From: Axinella damicornis
Lineage: Eukaryota > Porifera > Demospongiae > Axinellida > Axinellidae
NCBI GenBank assembly: GCA_963931865.1
Contig: OZ007517.1
Location: 5,717,707 to 5,781,706 of the forward strand
DNA length: 64,000 bases
Direction: 5' to 3'
Shown: piece by piece, positions 32,001 through 39,533 of the stretch
Layout of the letters: every line of letters starts with the position of its first letter
How positions within the stretch are numbered: the stretch's first letter is position 1
Notes under the pieces: generated by a model
What the model was told of the DNA's origin: nothing
What the model saw: only the letters and a program-made list of their open reading frames with translations
The model's database searches: none
Translations under genes and position numbers: made by a program

Positions 32001-33422
32001 CCTTCCCCTCTCTCTCCCCACCTCGTGAACAAACTCGAAGATGTTCTTGAGTACAGGCATAAGACCAGGCAGGCAGAAGAGTGTGACCTCCTGCATCACT
32101 GGGTCGGGATACACTTCGAAACAGCTGGGATGGATGGTACAGTATGGATAATGGTACACAGTAATCTCTAGTATTCTATAGTAATCTCTAGTAAAGCATA
32201 TTCCAATCATAGTGCAATGAAAAGTACACATGTACTTCATCAAACATTTGCCGTATATAGACTGGTTTGCAGGGTGCAGTCGTCGGGACAGTCAAAGAAT
32301 AATGGAATGACCGGGGACAACAGCTGTGTGGATTACCACAGTCAATGTCAAGTGATCTGCACAGTGACAGTGTATTACAATCGGCCACACACTTGCTCTG
32401 TGAGATCTCCGCAGCTGACGGCCACCATGGCAGCTGGAACAGTGAAGCTGAGGGTCCAGTGGCAAGGCTCCGTGTAGGAGTCAACACACGGGAACCACAA
32501 CCTGAGAGATAACGCAACACGGATGCATCACATCACTGCCAGGAAATACACATACATCACATGATGTCACATTACATCACATGACATCATGCAGCATCAT
32601 GTGACAACATATGGCATCACACAGCATCATGTGACATCATGTCATGTGACATTGTTCCAACCTTGATGAGTTCTCCCATCCATAGGTGAAGACATGAACA
32701 TGTTGCTGAAAATTGTAACTATCCTAACCACCCTCCCCTCCCCCACTTTCACTCACCCACCATAGCCTCCGGGGAGCTTCCTGGTGGGATAACAAACTGC
32801 ACCCCTCCCCTCCCCCTCACACACATCTTCACTCACCACCCCCTCACACACACCTTCACCCACCATAGCCTCCGGGGAGCTTCCTGGCGGGATGACAAAC
32901 TGCACCCCTCCCCTCCCCCTCACACACATACTCACTCAACTCCCTTTCACACACACGTTGACCCACCATAGCCTCCGGGGAGCTTCCTGGCAGGATGACA
33001 AACTGCACTCCTCCCCTTGGCTGCTCCAGAGAGAACTCAATCATCACGTACCCACAGGGGCTTCCCCTCCAGCCGTCCGGAACTGTCATACGTGTCCTGA
33101 AATGACAAGCAAACCATGTGAAACACGTACATCAATCCCAGAGTGCATGTCTGAGAGGTGTGAGAGGCTATAGATATATCTGCTGCCCCCCCCCCCCCCA
33201 CACACACACACACACGATACAACAGACAAGCCAAATGGTTGCTAAAATAAATATGTATTTACCTTTGGTATCTTGACGATTAGCTCTACCGTGCTAGCAG
33301 CACAGTCGCTGTCACATGACTGGATGGCCTCGTGGTGACGTACTCCAGGTTGCGCCTGTAACAGAGGTACACCTGGTCAGTGAGTGGAGCCTCAAATATC
33401 ATCATTCCCACGTTCTCAGGGT
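26052..33422 (-). CDS. TAF2: TAF2 (TFIID subunit 2), incomplete and frame-broken in this sequence
   Basis: Exons recognised on the minus strand: 33263-33422 ([39 protein letters not shown]), 32967-33096 ([19 protein letters not shown]), 32662-32705 ([12 protein letters not shown]), 32393-32501 ([27 protein letters not shown]), about 32271-32323 ([11 protein letters not shown]), 32022-32124 ([20 protein letters not shown]), 31755-31873 ([20 protein letters not shown]), 31446-31559 ([25 protein letters not shown]), 30581-30643 ([10 protein letters not shown]), 26670-26786 (linker, assigned by position) and 26052-26456 (lysine/histidine tail, [20 protein letters not shown]). TAF2 is the aminopeptidase-fold subunit of TFIID that contacts the initiator. 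Most junction phases agree. Frame breaks occur in the first two exons and the tail, about 600 central residues (by comparison with human TAF2 from memory) and the N-terminus are absent, so it is a decayed or misassembled copy. Confidence 0.85.
26569..26625. repeat. Foldback of the CTCGTTCCCAGGC family in a TAF2 intron
   Basis: GGAACCTCGTTCCCAGGCTGCATT pairs with AATGCAGCCTGGGAACGAGGC-like sequence 20 bases away: ACCTCGTTCCCAGGCTGCAT at 26569 and ATGCAGCCTGGGAACGAGGC at 26603. The same terminal motif recurs singly or as pairs at 34217-34325, 38668-38836, 52936 and elsewhere. Confidence 0.7.
26945..27109. repeat. Half of a foldback element that served as insertion target
   Basis: Matches one arm and the centre of the complete foldback at 33911-34180 (CTATGAAGCTGGGATTTGCA, CCATTGTGATCAG, TTTTGACAAAAATGTG). 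The other half resumes at 30520 with AAAATGTGACCGAGAT and ATATCTCATTCCCATACCC, so the element 27110-30519 sits inside it. Confidence 0.7.
27171..27325. repeat. Nested foldback in the left arm (CAATGCAGTCAGGAAGT family)
   Basis: AGGATGGTCCACCGTGGTAT pairs with ATACCACAGTAGACCATCCT, and CAATGCAGTCAGGAAGT pairs with ACTTCCTGACTGCATTG. A shorter relative with the same core is at 49758-49850. It belongs to a block of about 980 bases (27165-28143) inserted in the left arm of the 3.4-kb element. Confidence 0.75.
27875..28014. repeat. Nested foldback (CCAGATATTGGCACTGCTG family)
   Basis: TTATAGCATGGCAACAAGGG with GCCAGATATTGGCACTGCTG pairs with CAGCAGTGCCAATATCTGGC and GCGTTGCCATGCTATAA. The near-perfect stem is about 60 bases with the loop CCCGAGGGCTGCGCAGGCCCG-like centre. 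A partial repeat (GTGCCATATGCCAGATATTG) follows at 28083. Confidence 0.8.
28216..30066 (+). CDS. P-loop ATPase/SF3-helicase-like protein encoded by the 3.4-kb element (5' part missing)
   Basis: Exons: 28216-28462, 28637-28904, about 29014-29146, about 29290-29440 and about 29626-30066. Exon 1 reads [30 protein letters not shown] (Walker-B-like acidic pair), [11 protein letters not shown] and PIVASNF (motif C-like Asn). It joins exon 2 in phase at [13 protein letters not shown], giving a possible arginine finger. This order resembles superfamily-3/DUF927-like ATPases found in mobile elements. The Walker A exon is absent, because the region where it should lie is replaced by the nested insertion. 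Exon 2 has an acidic stretch ([11 protein letters not shown]). The last exon holds acidic hexapeptide repeats and ends [12 protein letters not shown] ... GTDIF. Exons 3-5 are joined by splice-site appearance only. Confidence 0.5.
29698..29940 (+). repeat. 18-bp coding tandem repeat (acidic hexapeptides)
   Basis: Units of the type GACCAGACGGAATCTGGC or GACCAGACGGAATCTGCT encode DQTESG or DQTESA, drifting to DQMESA and DQIRPA toward the 3' end. About 13 units. It gives an acidic, glutamine-rich, presumably disordered spacer in the last exon of the element's protein. Confidence 0.85.
31145..31310. repeat. GGAGGGAGCT foldback repeat
   Basis: Tandem GGAGGGAGCT..GGTGGGAGAG-type units (31143-31215) are mirrored by CTCCCTCCACC/CTCTCCCACCC units (31225-31310), forming a purine/pyrimidine hairpin. 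It lies in the short interval (30644-31445) where about 600 residues of TAF2 should be encoded. Confidence 0.6.
31580..31754. repeat. Poly-G and GGGA-rich tract in a TAF2 intron
   Basis: A run of 27 G (31587-31613) is followed by about 140 bases of GGGAGGGA-type purine repeat. It fills the intron between the TAF2 exons 31755-31873 and 31446-31559; the expected GT donor is missing at the tract's edge. Confidence 0.8.
32757..33012. repeat. TAF2: Tandem triplication of a TAF2 exon 3' end and donor
   Basis: Three copies (about 32757-32810, 32858-32912 and 32963-33012; period about 103) of CCACCATAGCCTCCGGGGAG then CTTCCTGG..GGAT.ACAAACTGCA, separated by CTCCCCTCACACACA-like filler. On the minus strand each encodes [13 protein letters not shown] followed by a GTGGGT donor, and each is preceded by a GTGCAG acceptor-like trinucleotide end. 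The copy at 32963-33012 belongs to the real exon; the other two lie in the following intron. Confidence 0.75.
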
Positions 33423-33910
33423 CTAGGAATGAGGCGAAGCCTCAAATAGTGCCCCCAACCAGGGAATGAGGCCAGGGGAGGCCTGGGAATGAGGGAGGCC
33501 TGGGGAGGCCTGGGAATCTTCATACCACCAGCAACAAAATTAGGCACCTGGGAATCAGACCCAAACACGTCCCAAGGCTATCCCTCTCAATGGTGACTTA
33601 CTTCTTTGTATCCGGGGGGGGGGGGCAGATAGAGAGGGCGGGGTCAGAATACGAGTAGTTGGCGTTGTGGCTTCTATTAACTGTGACCCGGAGAATGCAG
33701 CATTGTCTGCAGCAGCAGTTGAGCGGGAGGCGCCAGAGCTTCCCAGTGTTGGTGAGTGGGAGGACCGTCAATTCGGTATAACCCTGGATGGAAGAGATCG
33801 ATGTGGAAATTTGACAGCACTCCTGTTCTATAGAGTGACTGGTGTGCCATTTCTGCCCAATGAACCAAAATTGGCATTGGGGGAATAGACTTGGAAGGGA
33901 ATGTTGCGTT
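33423..33910. other. Interval with no assigned gene; one short plus-strand frame
   Basis: GGAATGAGGCCAGGGGAGGC-type short repeats occupy 33425-33515 and a G10 run lies at 33617-33626. A plus-strand frame 33667-33888 (INCDPENAALSAAAVERE ... TALLFYRVTGVPFL) has coding-like composition, but no domain is recognised. The missing 5' exons of TAF2 were not found here. Confidence 0.35.
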
Positions 33911-34180
33911 AGGCATGGGTATGTGAATGAGATATGAAGCTGGGAATTGTGCCATTGTGATCAGCATAAAAAGAGCTTTCAAATGATGTCCTTAAAATGA
34001 TTTTTTTAATCTTGGTCACATTTTTGTCAAAAATCGCGCTGGACCAAAGGCTATAATCCATGGTTTTTCATGATTTTGGGTCAAAATACATCCGACAGCA
34101 CAATGGACATCATTGGAATGCTCTATTCATGCTGATCACAATGGTGCAAATCCCAGCTTCATATCTCCTTCCTAGCCCAA
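33911..34180. repeat. Complete foldback element (ATGAAGCTGGGA family)
   Basis: GAGATATGAAGCTGGGAATT, CCATTGTGATCAGCAT on the left pair with ATGCTGATCACAATGG and AATCCCAGCTTCATATCTCC on the right; the centre has TGGTCACATTTTTGTCAAAA. It is the uninterrupted relative of the target at 26945-27109 plus 30520-30570. Confidence 0.75.
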
Positions 34181-34566
34181 GATACCTAGCATATTAGTCT
34201 GCTATAACTGCATTGTATAGCCTCGTTCCCAGGCCTTCATACAACCAGTATCTGACAGCTTACAGTAATTTTGCATACTGTAAACGATCAAAAACTGGAG
34301 GTGTAGGCGGCCTGGGAACGACACGCATGCAGGAAGCTCTCCACAACAAGTGGCAACTAGATAGTCTGGTACCAAGACTAGTAGTAACACTTGATCTTTG
34401 CTGGCTTCACTGTCGGTAACTGTCACTACCAGCTAGCTGCAGGAGTGCTGCTTCTAGCAACTATTGTTCATTGCTCCATTTTTTTCAGAAATGACACATC
34501 AGTCACCCTACAGAACAGGAGTACTGTTTCTGCTAATTTTGGCTTAATTGACAGGCCAAAATTTGG

Positions 34567-34782
34567 TAAGGTAAGTCTGGGTAATTTCGGTCACAGGATA
34601 TTTCCGGTCACTTAGGCAGATATGCGCAAAGGTCTCGATTTTGCCGACAGATATGTTATAGCTGAGTGTTGCCTCTATCTGCACAGCACCATAGTTTTGG
34701 CTGAAAACGTAGCTTTTAGAATAGAGAAGCCCTTCTCTACTAAGTGACCGGAAATAAACCGTGACCGAAATTACCCCGACTA
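34567..34782. repeat. Inverted-repeat element (GGTAATTTCGGTCAC family)
   Basis: Left end TCTGGGTAATTTCGGTCACA with TTTCCGGTCACTTAGG pairs with the right end CTAAGTGACCGGAAAT and GTGACCGAAATTACCCCGA. The interior is about 110 bases without coding sequence. Confidence 0.7.
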
Positions 34783-35150
34783 GAAAATGGTTTCTCATGT
34801 TTCTGAAATGTGCCAGTTTGGCATACGATATCATGGATATGATAAGTGAACACGGCTCACAATGATGGTCTGCTTGCGGAAGTTGACATCGCTGATGGTG
34901 AGGCTCTGGTGGATGAGTTTGAACGTCCTGCCGGACGAAGACTGGCCCTTCTTCTGCTTGCTCATATGATCATCTCGAGCCCTTGCGCAGAGACATCCTA
35001 TTTAGTGCGCACGCTAACAACTCTAATTATAGAGCACCCACGTGTACCCCAAGCAGAGGTACTAGGTTGCAACGAAGAAAGTCGATCTATCCAGCTCCAG
35101 CACCTTGCTCCAGCTCTGCTTCGAGGTAATTTGTAACCAGCCATTATTAG

Positions 35151-35367
35151 TAAGGTAAGGCGGAGCTATTCCGACTGTGGGGTAATTCCGATAGTTGGCT
35201 GCCTTTGTTACCAGACAAAGTTTGGTAATTCTTCTGTGGTACCGCAGGGTAGGCTGATACTCAACCTACCCTGCGGTACCACAGAAGAATTACCAAATTT
35301 TGTCTGGTAACAAAGGCAGCCAACTATTGGAATTACCCCGCCGTCGGAATAGCCCCGCCTTACCTTA
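35151..35367. repeat. Near-perfect 217-bp palindromic foldback
   Basis: AAGGTAAGGCGGAGCTATTC at the left and its near-exact inverse at the right; the inner arms (GTTGGCTGCCTTTGTTACCA, GAATTCTTCTGTGGTACCGC type) pair almost base for base up to a loop of about 12 bases at CTGATACTCA near 35250. The stem is about 100 bp with few mismatches. Confidence 0.85.
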
Positions 35368-35945
35368 TGTGGAGGTGGTCGAGGCACATCTTAGAGTTGC
35401 ATGAACCAACACTGGCTCGACCAATATAACTGTTGCATGGGAAATGATGCTGCATGCAGCACAAATTTGCAGTACAACTATTGATGTAGGTACCGGTATG
35501 GGAATTTTGGTGTAGGCACCTAATCTGTCCCTTGTCTCGTTCCCAGACCCCCCTCGGAATGAGACTAATCTGTCCTGTGTACGGTAGTTGCGTACGTGCG
35601 TCATCAATCACCGGACACCATATAAAATCAAAGAATGTCAGTAGTCCTAGAAATGCTAATGGTTTCTATGTTTCACGTGGGGAGGTAATCCTGTACACCG
35701 TACATGTAGTTTTCTGTGCCGTGGATATGCAGTACTTTGACCTCTAGTTACTTCTATTCTTCTGTGCGAGAGTCTAGCTACGCTAGGCTGTGGTGTGCTA
35801 CAGTCGATAATCTGTTGATCGAAGAGGGGGAGAAGGGGTGGAGAGTGGAGGAATGGGAAAGAGGGGGAGGAGGGGGGAAGGGGATTGTCATCAATGCATG
35901 ACACTTGCATAGACTGTGGACATGGATGCTTGGTCGCCCCTGCAG

Positions 35946-38560
35946 GTGGACTACTACAGAATGTGTGTGGTCCCTCTCCTGAAGAAGTTCCTCCAAGACA
36001 ATGACCTGGAGATCAAGGTTGGTTGCTATGGATTTTCATCCTGACCTGCAGACTGACCTAATCTTTCGGGCCAGGTCAACATTGTATGGTGAACAGTTCC
36101 ACGTTACAATCGTGTACCAGCTACTCCCCGATGTATTCTCTGACTTCCCTCTGTGAATGCTATGTGTCTTTGTTCTACTCCCCCTTTTCCGTCATAGGGT
36201 GTGGCCAAGTGGGTCAGATGAGGTGGTCTTCTCCTGTCCCACGGTGAGGAAGATGAGGCCTGTCGAGCTGACAGAGGAGGGGAGGGTCCGTCAGGTCATA
36301 GGCATTGCGTATCCCTGAACATCAACTCAACTACATAGCTCTATGTTAACCGGATGTAAATGAGCAGTGGATGCCTGCCTCTGTAAGCAGCTGTCTGAAT
36401 CCCATTAGAGCAGTGTAGCACCAGCAGCTCCACTGGCAGGTACAGAATTGTCCATTGTAAGAGGCGTGGAGAGAATTTGAGATGGTGGAACACATATGGA
36501 AGTTTAAACAGCTAGGCCAAGTTTTGCCTTTTGACCTTGTGATAGCTAATTAGCAAGTGCTGAGCTTGTTGCCATGGCATTCAACACACTGATGCAGGGA
36601 GGTGAGTTGGTGCTTCACAGTCAAGTAAGGAATTCGCATTGCATGCTCATTAATCAGCAGCTAGGAACATGGTGTGTGGTTCCGGGATATGAGATCTAGT
36701 AGACACACATCATACCCTCAACAACATTCGAAGCAAATGGCATAGGGATGTTGAGAACCGTGCTCTAAAGGAAGTATTGAAGTTAACGTATCTTGTGAAC
36801 CAAGAGCGCATAAGTAGATCGCCCGCCCGGAGTGTGGAGTGGAGTGTGTGAACGTACAGCCAAAAAAAATTTCAGCAAACAATTCAAGTCTTCACAAGTG
36901 TGAGCGGGTTAGCCTTGTTCCCCCTACCGAGTGCCTGGGTACAAAGCTAGGGTTGGGTTTGCTTCCCAGCCCTTTTTAGGCTCAAGGAAGAGTCCCTATG
37001 TTCTAAAGAGTACGTCACAATGGTCATACACACTGGCTGCATGAATGGAAGGCTAGCTCCTGACAAGGACAGGTGTGTGTGTTGTCTCCTCTTCAGGTCT
37101 CCGGGTACGGGCTGACACTGGTGTCAGAGACCACAACTAGTGTTACACACGCATCAGAGAGCTCCTCACTCTCACACCCCCTCCCACCCTCCCCTGTGCC
37201 TGGTGACCGTACCAGTGGGAAGGGTTATATACTCCAGTGCTGCCGGAGGACATTGGCCGAGAGACAGCATCGCAACTAGTTCAAGAGATTGTCAGAGTGA
37301 GCGGACAGTACATGATAACTCTGGACAGTAACACTGCAGTGTGAATGCAAATTGTTGGTATAGGGAGAAAGGGTACCTAGGGAACCCCCCACTCTCTTGG
37401 TAATACTTTCTTCTTGGAATGTGCAGGTACTTATCTCAGCTTAGCTTCAAACACAGATAATAGCCAGCCTTTTGTGATTTTAGCAATTCGAGATCTGATT
37501 CACTAGCTGTTCATTTCCCTCCCTCATCCCAAGCCTTCTGCCATCACCCCTCCACCCTCATCTCTTTCTCCCCTCATGAAATCTATGAAATTCGTGTATC
37601 TTTCTCCAGGGTGGGGGTGCTGACTCTGGGTCGCAGGTCTTTCCTCTCCTATTCATGGCCCTTGCACAGAAGGATGTCTCTCGACTCTACATACCTTGGA
37701 GAACTCACACCATACGTGTATGTAACACATCACGGTCATTAGTTAGCAAAAACTTGTGAATGGTATAGCCTCGTACCCAGTCCCACGCCCAGCTTTTTGT
37801 GATTTTAGCAATTCCAGATCTGATTCGCTAGCTGATCATTTCCCTCCCTGTGTACTCTAGCTGCATGGGTCGCAGGTCTTTCCTCTCCTATTCATGGCCC
37901 TTGCATGCGCAGAGGATGTCTCTCGACTCTACCTTGGAGAACTCACACCATACATGTATGTACATGTAACACATCACAGTCGTTAGCTAGCAAAAACCTG
38001 TGAATGGTATAATAAAATTATAACATGTTTCCCCCAAAGGGGTAGAGGGGTGCTCCCCCGGCCCCTTTCCTGGCCTATTGTCCTTTGATGTGGTCATATG
38101 GCTCTTTGATCTGGTCAAGTTTGTACTTTTTTCACCCCCCTTTCCTGTCAGTTTTGGGGAAAACACTGGCCGGAGTTAGGGGTTATAAACCCAAAGAATG
38201 AGTACGTACAAGCTGGTGGACACTGAGTCTTCTGAAGTAAGTCCATGACGTGGAATTAAGTGCACCATGCATTCTGAATGCCCCACCAAGAGATTAAGGC
38301 TAGCAAGATTTGCTTCTTTCTTTTAGGATGCAGTTTCTACGCCACCTGCAAGATTTCTTCTAGCTTACCTTCAACTGCAGAGGACGAACAGCTGGACTAA
38401 CAGCTGGACTCCATCCCCGAGACAAACTGTACGGGACAGTCTTGTGTTGGAGTTGCTTCAGTAGAGGAATCAAGTGAACATGATCTGGGATGTTATCATC
38501 AGTGTAGCCTGCTCAAACTTGAAGTTGTCAGTACATAATGTTGTGTGTATATTTCACTTG
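35946..38560 (+). CDS. RCL1: RCL1 (RNA 3'-terminal phosphate cyclase-like), partial and frame-broken
   Basis: Exons in order: 35946-36017 (VDYYRMCVVPLLKKFLQDND), 36198-36308 (DEVVFSCPTVRKMRPVELTE, VRQVIGIA), about 37007-37072 (TMVIHTGCMNG), 37097-37296 (YGLTLVSETT; VLPEDIGRETASQLVQEIVR), duplicated exon 37610-37717 or 37861-37955 (GSQVFPLLFMAL, LGELTPY), and 38327-38560 (MQFLRHLQDFF, later CVGVASVEESS). This is the order of RCL1, the nucleolar protein needed for 18S pre-rRNA cleavage; it resembles the cyclase but lacks that activity. Phases agree at R/GGGADS and TPYV/MQFLRH. Lesions: a missing G near 37103, a shift in the middle of exon 37097-37296, a 4-base insertion in the first duplicate, an in-frame TAG at 38361 and a shift near 38450. 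The N-terminal third and the RVSPQ exon were not found. Confidence 0.8.
37468..38005 (+). repeat. RCL1: Tandem duplication containing an RCL1 exon
   Basis: TTTGTGATTTTAGCAATTC, AGATCTGATTC.CTAGCTG and TCATTTCCCTCCCT occur at 37468-37528 and again at 37796-37850. GGGTCGCAGGTCTTTCCTCT through GGAGAACTCACACCATAC and GTAACACATCAC are likewise doubled (37628-37735 and 37867-37980). The period is about 327 at the left and about 240 at the right, so the second unit has lost about 90 bases. Both copies keep a GTATGT donor in the same phase. Confidence 0.8.
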
Positions 38561-38667
38561 AACCTGATCTGCATGGATGTCATTGTGTGATGCTACCAGT
38601 TCCAGTTTGGCTTATAATATTATACCAGTAACTGTTCCAGTTTGGCTTACCAGTTCCAGTTTGGCTC

Positions 38668-38836
38668 CTACACAGCCTGGGAACGAGGCTACAAAGTATA
38701 ATGCTGTGGGAACTTAAAAAGCATGCAATCATTACTCATTAGCCTCATTCCCAGGCCATTGCCCAGTTTTTCATCGCTTATACAAGTATGGCTCTCAATT
38801 TGTGTTCTTGCATGAGAGAGCCTGGGAACAAGGCTG
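38668..38836. repeat. CTCGTTCCCAGGC-type motifs flanking the RCL1 3' end
   Basis: CAGCCTGGGAACGAGGCTAC at 38668, TAGCCTCATTCCCAGGCCAT at 38741 and GAGAGCCTGGGAACAAGGCT at 38816; the last two form an inverted pair of about 95 bases. Confidence 0.6.
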
Positions 38837-38918
38837 TGCATCTTGATGGTCGGTTATGGTTAATTACCACTGTGAATTATGCCAAAAAGCTCATCAATGT
38901 TGATGCTAGGCAAAGACT

Positions 38919-39333
38919 TCATTGTTCAATCCACCCTTGTTCTTCGTCTGGACCTTGATACTGAAGATTGCCATGGTAACCAACTTCCTCAAACAATTCA
39001 TCAATAGATGAGCAATGGGTGGGACAGTTCCTACCACCGCTGGGAGAGACTTCAGAAAGTGTGCCAAACATTGACGGTAAAAACTGTTCCTCGTGCACGT
39101 AATTGTTGTGAATGTTATGGTGATCACTGGTGGTAGCTGATAGGACTCTGCTGGGCACGGGGTAGGTTAGAGATGCGTCCGCCCGTACCTCAAGAGATTC
39201 CATACCCTCTGGAAACTTCTCTTCAGTGTCATGGCTTTCACTTGTATCCTGGAGCAGAGGAGGAGGAGGAGGAGGAGGAGAGGAGTCTTCAAACTCCAGA
39301 GCAGGTTTTATTTTTCTTCCGCCCGGCTTTCTT
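38919..39333 (-). CDS. C-terminal exon of an unidentified protein, cut by the assembly gap
   Basis: The minus-strand frame runs from the gap to a stop at 38919-38921, about 138 codons without interruption: RKPGGRKIKPALEFEDSS, then a proline run, ESHDTEEKFPEGMESLEV, PSMFGTLSEV, and CSSIDELFEEVGYHGN. The composition is acidic and serine/proline-rich, as in disordered C-termini; I do not recognise the family. It is convergent with RCL1, whose coding end is about 360 bases away. A continuation upstream of the gap (about 39534-39600, SDIKDITALHYSR) is possible but unproven. Confidence 0.5.
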
Positions 39334-39533
39334 NNNNNNNNNNNNNNNNNNNNNNNNNNNNNNNNNNNNNNNNNNNNNNNNNNNNNNNNNNNNNNNNNNN
39401 NNNNNNNNNNNNNNNNNNNNNNNNNNNNNNNNNNNNNNNNNNNNNNNNNNNNNNNNNNNNNNNNNNNNNNNNNNNNNNNNNNNNNNNNNNNNNNNNNNNN
39501 NNNNNNNNNNNNNNNNNNNNNNNNNNNNNNNNN
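39334..39533. other. Assembly gap (200 N)
   Basis: Exactly 200 unknown bases, probably a placeholder whose true size is not known. Reading frames drawn across it are not meaningful. Confidence 0.99.

Noticed and set aside
31989..32477. Plus-strand frames across the TAF2 exons
   Set aside because: They are antisense to exons whose minus-strand translation matches TAF2 in order and phase.
36350..37000. Missing RVSPQ exon of RCL1
   Set aside because: Scanned all plus frames; no stretch resembling that part of the family could be supported.
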